Shown here one piece after another: positions 21,850-33,800 of a DNA stretch of 64,000 nt. The notes beneath the pieces were generated by a model. The model made no database searches. It was given only the letters and a program-made list of their open reading frames with translations, and had not been told where the DNA came from. Source of the stretch: Hanleya hanleyi. Taxonomy: Eukaryota > Mollusca > Polyplacophora > Lepidopleurida > Hanleyidae. The stretch is taken from the NCBI GenBank assembly GCA_036873755.1, contig JAVTVY010017310.1, positions 1 through 64,000 on the forward strand, in the 5' to 3' direction. The number at the start of each line of letters is the position of its first letter. Positions within the stretch are counted from its first letter, which is position 1. The position numbers were made by a program, and so were the translations under genes.

Positions 21850-23920
21850 GGTGCACTCCGGAGATTCTTTTATTCGGCATGGAATAGACTATGGGTCCGT
21901 TTTTCGGCCACCAGTTGTCGCAAAACCTTCAACCCAAATCACTTATATGTATATATTTTCTGAAAGAGCATGATGAAACTATTATTTTAAGATATAACAC
22001 TGCTATGTTATAGAAAAATTTAACTCGAACATTCTCCTCCATGCTTGCTTCATTTTTCCTAGAAAACTCCTTAAAAATGTCGAAAAATGGTCAAATTCGG
22101 CTCAATTTCCAGAAAAATCTGTAAGAGCGATTTCAATTAAACTTCTTACTCACGTTCCCTGGTCCGGTCTCAACTTAAAAAGGCAAAAAAAAGGGGGTGT
22201 CAACCTAACCGTTTTTTGTCAGATTTTCTTCCCGTAAATGAGTCCCGATTTTTAGGCACACCCAAGGGGCATAACTGAGGCAGGACAAACTTTACTCCAT
22301 GATCCCGATCAGCGTGTAGACGAAGCCAGCACTCGATTTGTACGTACTCGTTTGCAGCGTTGATAATGCTGAATAGGATGGCATTATAGATATAAGCTAT
22401 TAAGAAGACAAGAAGAATTATGATGTAGCAGAACAAGGGCAGTCTATCGTATTATGAAATTAGAGAGGGGCCATTACTACGAAACTGCGGAGGGCCACCT
22501 TAAGGGGCAGGATGTTTTTTACGAAATTAATTATTCACATGTATCGTAATCTCAGAGTGTTTGCGAGTATGGCGGTATACAACACTTGCCAGTTATACAT
22601 ATTATTTTGGGAAATCCGACCGATAACTTTCCCCCTACCCCATCTTTGTTTTGATCAATTTTGCCAATTCTAGCAGGATTTTCGAGAACAAAACTCAAAA
22701 TTAACCTATTTCTTCTTAATAATGGTCATCCATTCGGCAATATGAAGGCCGTGGTTACTTTTCCGCTTTCCAATGATAGCAGAAACGCGGGAAAATGCAA
22801 ATAAGCGATGTAACCAAGTCAAATTATTGGTAATTTTGCACTCAATTTTCTCTTAGAAACATGGGAAATACTTCAGAAACTTGAGAAATAATTTGTAAAA
22901 CCATAATAATATACATCCATTCCATCCTTTATGGACTGTAAATGGGTTCTCTTGTAAAGAAAATTTACACTGGCAAATTTATATCATTCTGATAGGACCT
23001 CGTTCTGCCATAATATCCACCGAAATCTCAGTCCAGGGGGAGATAACTCCTGTATGGAATACAGTATGCAGTAACCTCAATTGTATACTAATGGACACAC
23101 TGTGGATTATTTTAATCGAACTCCTGGTCTTCTTTCCACCTGCTTCCGAAAATAGCGCTTCAGGTATAACTAGGCAGTCAAAATTAAACAATCTGGCGTA
23201 ATGATACATCTCCGCTCCGTAACGGAGTCTACATTAAGATAATGCATAGACTCCACTATTATGCCTTAAAGGGTGCACTCCGGAGATTCTTTTATTCGGC
23301 ATGGAATAGACTATGGGTCCGTTTTTCGGCCACCAGTTGTCGCAAAACCTTCAACCCAAATCACTTATATGTATATATTTTCTGAAAGAGCATGATGAAA
23401 CTATTATTTTAAGATATAACACTGCTATGTTATAGAAAAATTTAACTCGAACATTCTCCTCCATGCTTGCTTCATTTTTCCTAGAAAACCCCTTAAAAAT
23501 GTCGAAAAATGGTCAAATTCGGCTCAATTTCCAGAAAAATCTGTAAGAGCGATTTCAATTAAACTTCTTACTCACGTTCCCTGGTCCGGTCTCAACTTAA
23601 AAAGGCAAACAAAAGTGGGTGTCAACCTGCCCGTTTTTTGTCAGATTTTCTTCCCGTAAATGAGTCCCGATTTTTAGGCACACCCAAGGGGCATAACTGA
23701 GGCAGGACAAACTTTACTCCATGATCCCGATCAGCGTGTAGACGAAGCCAGCACTCGATTTGTACGTACTCGTTTGCAGCGTTGATAATGCTGAACAGGA
23801 TGGCATTATAGATATAAGCTATTAAGAAGACAAGAAGAATTATGATGTAGCAGAACAAGGGCAGTCTATCGTATTATGAAATTAGAGAGGGGCCATTACT
23901 ACGAAACTGCGGAGGGCCAC
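21850..23920. mobile_element. Insertion with 650-bp terminal direct repeats (LTR-like)
   Basis: Two almost identical 650-bp repeats (21850-22499 and 23272-23921) flank a 772-bp interior. The whole is inserted in an NRF-1-satellite unit: the uninterrupted unit reads CCCACCTAGACCCC, here CCTAG stands on both sides (21845-21849, 23921-23925), a 5-bp target duplication. Each repeat also has inverted ends (GGTGCACTCCGGAG against CTGCGGAGGGCCACC), and the interior is bracketed by TTAA. The interior has no RT, gag or integrase frame, and no primer-binding site or polypurine tract was seen. It is therefore either a TRIM/LARD-like non-autonomous LTR element or a composite of TIR elements. Confidence 0.65.
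22200..22440 (-). other. Conserved 78-codon open frame in the 650-bp repeat
   Basis: Both 650-bp repeats (here and 23622-23858) keep a minus-strand frame beginning LFCYIIILLVFLIAYIYN, a strongly hydrophobic segment, followed by a Cys/His-containing stretch. There is no ATG (TTG at the track start, with an in-frame stop just upstream). Identity between copies may only reflect recent duplication. Not recognised. Confidence 0.25.
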
Positions 23921-24240
23921 CCTAGACTCCAAAATGTCTATTTCCATACCTTTTCCCCACAATTCTCTGTCTGCGCATGCGCAGAATGTTGAACACGAAC
24001 GACACACTAGTCCAGGCGGATGCCCCCTCCCATATGCTTCACATTGATACCTCACTCGACTCCATCGGCCCACTGGTGGCCCACCTAGACCCCAAAACGT
24101 CTATTCCCATACACTTCGTCTACTACGCATGCGCAGAATGACAATATTTCAACCCCACACCCAGCCCATCAGATGTGCCTTCACGACTGCTTCACATTGA
24201 TACCTCATACGACCCAATCGGACCATGCAGCGTATTTGAA
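23921..24240. repeat. NRF-1-site satellite, array 4
   Basis: Continues the unit interrupted at 21849, with GCGCATGCGCAGAATG twice (about 23975, 24126) and CCCACCTAGACCCCAAAACG. It leads into the same spacer (CAGCGYATTTGAAGTCTGGGG) as the other segment copies. Confidence 0.85.
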
Positions 24241-26745
24241 GTCTGGGGACTACTTTTTCTCCGCGGAGGCAGACCGCATCACCGCCAGACCGCATCACCG
24301 CGGAAGAATTCAAGGTCAACGGTTGCCAGAACTATAGTGGTCAAAACTTGGCACACAGCCAATGCTGATGCAATCTATAACGTTGAGCTGGTGGCGCCCC
24401 CTGTCGGAAGCTTCACGGGAAGCAAGAGTTATCTCCCTGGAAAAGTTGACTTTAAACCGGTAGACTACTATCCACGCATAGTCACTTTTTAGCTCGAAGT
24501 GAAATTTCAGGAAATGTTTTGCATGCTAATGAATTCTAACTATCCCAGGATTTGAAGCGGCATAATTGGGATATTTGTTGCGCCAAAAAGATTCAGTTCA
24601 CAACCGGAATTATGAAATATTGGTAAGAAACGATTGAAAAGAAAGGTATGGGTTGACCCAAACCTGTTAGTATATAATCCCCAAAATGGAGTCCTGACAA
24701 TCCAAGGCTACACACGTGGCGACTCTGGACATTTTGGACTGCCAGTCAACTGGAAACCAGTAAGGCAATCGTTAATGAGGGGACATGAGAACACGAGGAA
24801 CATTTGAAAACAGTACAACACATTAGCAGTGTGACTCACGTCACAGGACCTACGAAATAGGGTAAGCATTAGGGGAGGGAGGGGGAGGGGAATTTAGCTT
24901 AATGTCACAATCAAGTTTGTTTTACTCATATGGTGACAGTCAGTTTGGTTGGTGGAGAAAGCCGGAGTACCCGGAAAGAACCACCGCCCTTCGGCAAGAA
25001 ACTGACAGACTTTCACACATGGACCAGCTGGGCTCGAACCCGTGCTGGTTCAGCGGTGTGAGGCTAGCGGTCACCAGCGAAGCGCCTTAGACCACTCGGC
25101 CACCGAGGGCCCCTGGTAGGCATTAGGACTCCGATGCGAACTGAACTCTTGTAAATCCCCACACCCCGTTTGAAATCCTGCCTATATTAAGATGGGCACT
25201 GCCCAAGTCAGAATCACCAGTGATTTTCATCAAAAATCACCAGATTTTTTTTATCAAAAGTAGGTCAGCTCAGAACTTGCTGGTACCAGTCCCCTAATGC
25301 ACATTCATACCAAAAATCAAGGTTCTAATGTCAGCGGTTCTCCTTATTTTGCCGATGAAAGGATTCGGATGGACTGACTGACTCACTCACTGACTCATTA
25401 CCGGACAATTTGCAAATGAGAGTCTACTTCGTAGGAATGAATTCCAGCGTGACGGAAGGTAATTTAAAAGTTTGAAGCCCTCGTTATTGAGTTTTTTTTC
25501 TCTGTAAGCAGACTTTCTACGTCTGATCGCCAAGTTACTATGCTGTCAAGTTTTAAATAAAGTATAATATCCTCTGAAATAATGCAGAGTTTTCGTTATA
25601 TAATCTTTGGAAATGTCTGTGACGAAATCACAGTGAAAGTCCTTCGTTTTGACTAGTGTTGCTTCTCTATTTTTTTGCTGTTCTGTTTCAGTTTGGTTAT
25701 TCTTATATGACGTCTACTATCATACAGTACCCAAGCATGAGAAGTTTTTTTGTCCTCGTGAGAAAAGCGCGATTGGGTCATTACAGGGGTTAAATCTAGT
25801 GCGTGACGGAATCACAAGAAAATCGTCACGGAATCACGAGTGCGTTTTTCAAATCTTCTTGGTAAAAGAGTTTTATAAATTACACATTTTCTCCACAAAA
25901 ATATTCCCTAGGATGAATTTATCACTTCTAATTATAAAATTTAAACTCTGAACTCTTATCTTTGGTAATGTATACAGTTACAGTTTTCTACAGATGTTTT
26001 CATTTAGTATACTTTTCAGTAAAATGAAACTTTTCTTCCTTGGCAATTTTGAATTTCCCCGAGTTCATCAAGTTTATAAATTGCGGGAAAAAATATTTCG
26101 CCATTAAAACACATCTTCTGTATTATTGGCGTATCCCCAGAGATAATAGGCAGCGAATAAAAAAACAGCATGCTAATAAATGGTCTGCGAAAAAATGTGA
26201 CGTGAATTTTGCGCGAAAAATGGGGTGTTTTGGTGATGGATGCTTTTACTTGGAAATCATGACAAGATGGTTAATTAGAAGGTCCCGTAACCGATACCAC
26301 AATTAACAAATGAGCTGTGTACTAAGCAAGATACTAAGTGCATATTACCAGAGGTGCATAATGAATGTACAAGAAGATAAAAAAAATCATCAACTCTAGA
26401 ATAGCTCCTTCGTCCTGTATGTGAACAGTTACACATATACTATTAAAGCTACATCATAACGCACATCGCAAGATGTCAGCGTGTCAAATATCATCAAACC
26501 TGGGGCGAAAACCTCATTAAACCGTAAAACGTCGTCAGTCAACCTATCTCCATATAACCTGGCGGGATATAAGAATCTTTATCCCAGATACCCATGCTAC
26601 ACATGGGTGGGACTGAGTCGTGTTCTTGGACAATGCCGCTGTAAATTCCGGTCAATCAACAAAACACGCAAATTAACGTTTTAATGCACCAAACACCCTG
26701 TTCGTGTATATCGAAGAGTTCAATTCCTTGAGAGTTTTTTCTCGT
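24241..26745. repeat. Partial fourth copy of the duplicated segment
   Basis: 24241-25580 matches the spacer, SINE and inverted-repeat region of units 1 and 2. At about 25590 it jumps to sequence corresponding to about 6385 in unit 1 (TATAATCTTTGGAAATGTCTG) and then follows units 1-3 to TTTTTTCTCGTCCAGTTTAATC. It is more diverged than units 1-3 are from one another. Confidence 0.85.
24890..25111 (-). mobile_element. tRNA-derived SINE, copy 3
   Basis: Same SINE as at 9.3 and 13.9 kb, minus strand, box A and box B intact. Confidence 0.75.
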
Positions 26746-26794
26746 CCAGTTTAATCGGTATTTAGGTTTTAATTGTTGGTTTTTGTCCCCCGAC

Positions 26795-27836
26795 GCCCGA
26801 AGGGCTAAAGGGGGACTATAGTATTGCGGTTCGTCCGTGCGTCCGTGCATCCGTGCGTCCGTCCGTCCGCCCCAGCGTCCGTGCGTCCGTCTAACTTTGT
26901 TTCCGGACAATAACTTCTGAAAAACTGAACAGATTCTTTTCAAATTTAGTTTGTGGGTACCCCGTCTCAAGATCTCGCTTGGGATTGTTTTTCGCATCGA
27001 TCCGCCTATAGGTGGCGCCACCTGGGGGCAAATTTAAAATTTCGTTTCCGGACAATAACTTTTGAAAAACTGAACGGATTCTTTTCAAATTTGGTGTGTG
27101 GGTACCTCGCCTCAAGATCTCGCTAGGTAATGTTTTTCGCACCGATCCGCCTATAGGTGGCGCCACCGGGGGGCAAAGTTGAAATTTTATTTCCGGACAA
27201 TAACTTTAAAAAAACTGAACGGATTCTTTTCAAATTTGGTGTGTGGGTACCTCACCTCAAGATCTCGCTTGGGATTGTTTTTCGCACCGATCCGCCTGTA
27301 GGTGGCGCCACCTATGGGCAAAGTTAAAATTTCATTTCCGGACAATAACTTTAGAAAAACTGAACGAATTCTTTTCAAATTTGGTGTGTGAGTAACTCGC
27401 TTAAAGATCTCACTTGGAATTGTTTTTCGTGCCGACCCGCCTATAGGTGGCGACACCTGGGGGCAAAGTTAAAATTTTGTTTCCGGACAATAACTTTTGA
27501 AAAACTGAACGGTTTCTTTTCAAATTTGGTGTTTGGGTACCTAGCCTCGAGGTCTCGCTTGGGATTGTTTTTTGCACCGATTCGCCTTTAGATGGCACCA
27601 CTTGGGGGTCAAAGTTAAAGTTTCGTTTCCAGAGAATAACTTTAGAAAAACTGAATGGTTTCTTCTCAAATTTGGTATGTGGGTACCTCACCTCAAGATA
27701 TCGCTTGGGATTGTTTTTCACGCCAATCTGCCTATAGGTGGCGCCACCTGGGGGCCAAGTTAAACTTTTGCATCTGTCAGACTTTCCAGACAATAACTCC
27801 TGAAAAACTGAACGGATTCTTTTTAAATTTTGTATT
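26795..27836. repeat. 146-bp tandem repeat, array 2
   Basis: Same head and seven units as array 1, in the same order with the same unit-specific variants (for example GTGCCGACCCGCCTATAGG), so array 1 and array 2 were duplicated as a block. It ends abruptly at 27836, where sulfotransferase sequence begins. Confidence 0.9.
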
Positions 27837-28512
27837 GTCCATGGATTTAACGACATCCCAAGATACTCTCAGCCTCCATTTCCAAGCGGTCTCTGATGAA
27901 TTTTTTCGATTTGTCGAAAAAGATGACCATTTCACGGTATCGTTCTGTGTATTTTCTTGTACCCAAAGGCTGACGTTATCTGGAACAACTCTACCGAGGA
28001 AACGATACAACTCATCCGTGCCATCAAGTGGCTTATCCGCCAGAGATTCGTATAAAATCTGCTTGATTCTTCCAGGATACCGCTTTTTCAACATACCCGA
28101 ATAATTCAAGTCTGATCTTATTGCATCACAAAGTTTAATTTCGTCATTAGTCTCCCATTCAAGTTCATTTGGCCTCAACTTGTTTCTTGAACTTATTATT
28201 CCGCGAGGATCTCGAAGCAATTGGATAACTTTAAGAAAGGGCAGACGATCGATTAGTGCTCGTATGTCCGGCATTCTCAGGCGGATCGTCTTGATAACCC
28301 TCAACGAAGAATTCCTGCAAGTCTCAATGAAGTCTTGTACGCAACTGTCCCGAGAAGTTCCGCCACATTTGATAAATTTCTGTGATTTGACTCCATGTTT
28401 CATGAACCTATTCCGCAGACTTCCTATGTCAATATTGGTCAAATCACAGTTATAAAATGACTCCAGGATATCCGTCCCAATAGAAACCTTCGTCTTATCA
28501 GTTGGTGGTGAA
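27837..28512 (-). pseudogene. Carbohydrate sulfotransferase terminal exon, copy 3 (3'-truncated)
   Basis: Splice acceptor CTTTCAG before 28512, then the same phase and sequence as copy 2, including LLRDPRGIISSR. The reading frame loses the last 40 or so residues at 27837, where it is fused in frame to the 146-bp satellite and runs on for 18 further codons. More diverged than copies 1 and 2 (several substitutions and one extra codon in the KSFSTTRK region). Probably non-functional. Confidence 0.75.
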
Positions 28513-28514
28513 CT

Positions 28515-30430
28515 GAAAGATCAGAGGATATATGAGATATATAAATATAACAAATCTGCAGAAAAGTATCTATTCAGACAAGAATATCTAATTGGCATTG
28601 CTTCTGAAAAGTCTCACGTTGGTCTTTGTGACGCTATAGCAAAATACTAACAGGCGGCTCGTTTCTTGATTTCTATAATTATAACTCAGGTTTTTGTTTT
28701 TATTATAAACCATACAAAACATCACTTCAAGGTCAGACATGTCCTAGATTATTTAATGAAATGCAATTTACTACAGACTCGTCAAATGTGTTCATTTCAC
28801 TCGTTCAATGTAACAAGCACGGGACGCTACAATGTGATACATATATATTATCAGGATACTGTGTTGTTCTCGCACTTTGTATCAGCTCGAGTTCTCGGAG
28901 TCTAGATCGACGTATCGACCGAGACCGCACTCTTAGAATGTTTTTAATCACCTAATAGGGCGTTTGAATTCCGAACTATGTGTTATGACGAGTTTTGATT
29001 GTGTACGTGACGTGATAAGGCTCATTTGACCTAATTGAATAAATCCGCGCACGTGTCACTGGGCCACAAATAAACTCGCGCGCCTCGATGGAACAAACTA
29101 GGTCAGGATAAACAAAACGAGAAAGAGAGAAGGAAGACAGTCAGGTTGGAACATAACCTCCCGCAGTATTTGACATCGAGGATTGCAGAATGGTGAAAGG
29201 TGCATATATAATGTTGGATGTGTTGTTCAACAAACTGTCTTTCGAACTGCGAAACACGATGGATCGATGCAGGCGTTCGGAAATTCTCCAACTGAGAAAT
29301 TCAGAAATATCGACTAGGGTGATACGGAAATAGAAAACGCGAGTGTGTATCACTATCCTAGCACGCATAGGTATATGATAATGTGCAAGATACTGTTGAT
29401 ATCCGCGCGCGCGTGTGTGTGCGTGCGTGTGTGTGTGTGAGAGTGGTTGGGGGGTTGCATAAGACAGGGAAGGGGAGGGGGGACAAAAACAAATAATAGA
29501 TAGTAACCGACTGACCAGCCAATGCATATTTACTCGGTTTTTAGCTAAATTTATAAAAAATAGAATCGGGTTTTCTTTCTGAAATATAGCTTTTTTATTG
29601 ACTACCGGCAAATGGTTCAGTCTTTTCTGAACTCTTTTGTTCTCCTTGAAGGCTCATTCGTCGGACCGAAAATGTTAGTACGTTGAACTAGATTTACAAA
29701 TCGGTCACTGGATGGAGTCCAGATAACAGTTGTAGTGGAGAAAGGTTAGATTGGGAACTGGTCGCCCGGAGATGGCACTCCTTATAGTATGGTTTTCTGT
29801 CCGAACAAATGGTCAGAAATATTAATAGTCGTGGTTGCTGAAGCAAAAACGGTTCTATATGTGTAGTTATATCTGGACGTGGAAGAAAATTACTCCTATA
29901 ACAACTCCTACTTGAAAATGCAACGCAATAAGTCAGAATTCCGTATCTGTCACGGTCGCACGTTCATATTCGTTTGAATATTTGCTGAGTTTTTTTACAA
30001 AATTCAAGGAGGCGGCCGAACCACGTGAACTAAGAACTTGATTTTTGAGTATTATTGGTCGTCATGTTTCGTAGCATATATCTAGTATGAGTGGTTTGTA
30101 TTCTGGTATATGGGAAACAATAACGATGTGCGTGTATCTGTGCTCGTGAATCGGTTCTCAAGGCTGTGTGTGCGGGGTGGTGAGGGGAGGGAGGAGGTAG
30201 AGCACATAACGGGAACAAGAGTTCGGGATCAATCACGATCAGATTCTATCTAAATCGTGTGAAACAACCACGAAATATAGTCCCAAACCGATCCACTCGC
30301 ATATTTTGGCGCGCAATTTTAGTCGACTGAGTGGTTGTCTTTAATTAGAGAACAAGTCTTTGTCTTCGCTGTACAAATCCATCCGTATTCAGTCTCAGAA
30401 TAGTACGCATAAACCGCGAAAGCAAATATT
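28515..30430. other. Region without recognisable gene; diverged copy of 20.1-20.5 kb
   Basis: 28520-28840 matches 20090-20410, then 542 bases (28841-29382) absent from the other copy intervene before GTGCAAGATACTGTTGATATCC resumes. 30150-30400 resembles 52360-52520 (both have a purine-rich G tract and CTTTGTCTTCGCTGTACAAATCC or its variant). No convincing ORF. Confidence 0.5.
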
Positions 30431-30454
30431 CACTCATTATGGGCACTTTTATCG

Positions 30455-30870
30455 AACATTCTATTTCCGATATCGGAAATTCTAATTCGCGATATCGGAA
30501 TTTGCAATTCCCGATATCGGAAATAGAATTTTCGATATCGGGAATTGGAATTTCCCATATCGGAAATTCAGTGACAATTTCCGATATCGGAAATAGAATT
30601 TCCCATATCGGAAATTCAATTTCCGATGTCGGAAATAGAATTTCCCATATCGAAAATTGGAAATGAAAGCCCTGGAAGCTTTACAAAAACTAGAATTGCA
30701 ATTTCCGATATCGGAAATTCAGTGACAATTTCCGATATCGGGAATTGTCTCCGAATTTCCGATATCAGAAATTGAAGGACATGAATTTCAGATATCGGAA
30801 ATTTTAATTCCGATATCGGAAATTTCAATTTCGATATCGGGAATTCAATTTCCTATATCGGAAATTCTTG
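30455..30870. repeat. Array of sixteen TTTCCGATATCGGAAA palindromes
   Basis: Copies or one-to-three-base variants of the 16-18 bp palindrome ATTTCCGATATCGGAAAT occur about every 18-28 bases, centred on GATATC. Linkers are short and A/T-rich (AATTCTAATTC, AGAATT, CAGTGACA). Each unit could fold alone or pair with any other. It is not a CRISPR array: there are no unique spacers of constant length and no associated genes. Confidence 0.9.
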
Positions 30871-33800
30871 AATAAAAAGCACTCTGGCTTGCCATAAAAA
30901 TACGTACGCCGTCAGAACAACAGGCGCGCGTACTTCCGTCGGAACAACACAGTTATTCCCCTTGTTTCTTTTCAAATATCAGTGTCGTCCAGCGTCTGTC
31001 AACGTCATATTATTTTCATCTAACAGCTTTCTCTTAACATTTCAGCACTATATGCTCTATGAAATCTGTGTTACCTATACCAATTATATATAAATGCTAT
31101 ATCAAAATATTAAACTTAAACGGTTTATTTCTGTGTGCATATGTGCGTTCACGAAATGTGCATAGCGGGGCCATTTATATGAATAATCACCTTCATACTG
31201 GGGACACACCCGCATTCGAAGACGTCCCCAGTTTGTCAAAGACTGTTTCGCTGCCCGTTTTAAGAATTGTATACAACACCATAGTGGAAAAAATAGGTAG
31301 GGTACACGCCCCCATTTTGACTGGAGAAAATCAAACGGGTGTGTTTGAAATTGAAAACGGGTGTTTGCCTGGGTGTCCCCAATCTTTTCATGTGTCCCCA
31401 CTTGTAGCGTGGAATACGGGTTTGGTTATTTCAAGTGCTGTGCAAATTTGAGCTGGTATGAACGTGTCGTGGAAATCCCAAGGCTGCCCACAACACAAAC
31501 CAGCAAGAGGTTTGTTGGATAGCCAATAAATACAGAAGTCCTCACACATGTACGGTTGTCTGTGGATGTCCCCACTATGCACCTTTCTTAAACATGTGTT
31601 TGCGTGCGGGTGTGTGTTTATTCCTCCGTACAACAGAGGACATGAATGTGAATACACACCAAATTTTCGAGGACCTCCGGAACCAGTGATGACTTACACC
31701 AAGTACACGGAATAACTTTCTGAAAGCATTATGTGACAAGCATGCTGATGACACGGCATTATTCTTTCAGTTAGAACAACAACAGAGATTGAACTTTCTT
31801 TGTCTTCGAGTCTAATAATATCACAAGCGGGCCTATTGATAAACAAGCGCTGGATGAGCGCAAAGACCTCCGTCGATGCAACAGGGTCCATAGGGGAATA
31901 CATCACTGAATAACAAAGAGCCGGATGCCAAGCCCAATTTTGCATTTGTTGGACGTTAACTTCACCAATGGTAATTAACCTGAGATTGAGGGTTCCCCAC
32001 TAGCATGTCCAGCTAGGGATGTGGAAGTCACATTCCCCGCAAATAATTTTTGTTTGATTTCGCCTGCTTGAAATATTGGGGTATGGAATAGAGTGTATTG
32101 ATGGAAAACCTGGAATACTGCTTGAGGCATTAGGCCCCTTCCCACCCACATCTCTCCCTGAGAGGACGCCCCCACCCAAATCAACACGTTAGCGGCAGAA
32201 ATGAGACCCTGTGTGCCTAGTTTTACCAACTTGCTTGTGATTTTGTGCTATAGGCCCTACACATCAACACTTCATACTTTGTATGTGTACAGTATAGCAT
32301 CCTCATTGACAGAATCCTCTACAAAACACATCTGATTTTACCGACACTTCTTTCTGATCTGTCTCAGTATCATCGGATGATGATTCAATGAGCTCGGAAT
32401 AATTTTGTATACTGGTGTTACAGGTCACCTTCACCATAATGTATCAATTACCATGGACTTGTACATGTATCACATTCATATTGAATGGTGATGGCTGATG
32501 AGAATATTGCCCATATGGAACAAATGGCTGGATTCCAGCGAATAAAAAGTTCATGTTAATCATAAACAGCATATAATTAATAATACTATCAAATAATTAT
32601 GTATATTCCTTGTCCACATCAATATGATACAGACCATATTATGACTGAATCATGGTAACAGATATTCAAGGGTATATATGTCTACACTAAACTGAAGGAG
32701 ACCCATGATGCGTATTATATTATGTTGTAAAACTTCACTTGCTAATCTCGATTATGTTGCTTATTGTGAAAATAAATGAAGTTATGAAAATAAATTTAGT
32801 ATGATTGCCCATTACCCTCAAATTAGAAATATCTTCAGCAGCTAAAGTTAAGCCAATCACAACAATATATAACACCATGGTATTGTTGTAATATCACCCA
32901 GGTATTGATCTTTGGTTAAGAATGTAATGAGATACATATACCTGTTCTTTGTGTTAATCTGTATGCAGTTCATTCTGTATGTATTTTATACATGTACATA
33001 TACCAGAAGTGGAATTGAAATTTGAATAAAATAATCAAAATATGTTCGGTTTTTACCTCTACTCAGGAAATGAAGTCTTTGTTTCTAGAAGCTAAATCAC
33101 TTCAGACACATTCAAGTCCTCACCTGGTCAAGGGAGATAATTTTGTAAAAAAAACAAAACAACAAGTATAGATTCATACTGGTGCAGACCAGAAAGTTTT
33201 ATGACCTTTGATGATATTTGTGGAGCATGCTACAGGACTTGAACTTTCATGAATCTGATATTATCCACACAATCCCATTCTACATGATATTTTTGCCATA
33301 GCGCCGATAAACTGGATCCCTTCATTTATGTGGTCTAGATCCAGGAGCTATTGGGAGCTGCAGGTTTTGTAAAAGTTAGATCCAATTATTCTGAGAGAAG
33401 GAATGAAGTCCGACAAGGTTGTTTTAAGTTCGAACGGGGCATCCTTGAAAATGTCTGACCGATTGACACATGTATCACTCTGCCGGTGGTCATTACATGC
33501 GTAATGTTTTTTTCCTTAGGAATCAGCAGATATCCAATGTGGGGGGGGGGGCCAATCACTGGCTCTGATTTTCAGCACCTCTGGCATTCCACACCTTTCT
33601 GACACAGCTGAACCATTCAATAGTCTGTTTTGGTTTTTCCATTTCATCCAGTACATCCATTGTGTAACAGTCATGTTGCATCTGATATCAGAAGTGCTGA
33701 ATCCATGACCTGCAAGTTGGAATCAATTGTATAATTATTTAATATCAAAACTCACTTCATTGAAAATGTTTATGGCCTTCGTTATATTTCATTCTTTCGT

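Noticed and set aside
30455..30870. CRISPR-like appearance
   Set aside because: Repeats are palindromes of 16-18 bases with short, variable, non-unique linkers; eukaryotic context; no cas genes.
31059..31451. 130-codon plus-strand frame
   Set aside because: No recognisable domain, competing open frame on the other strand, and composition like the surrounding non-coding DNA.
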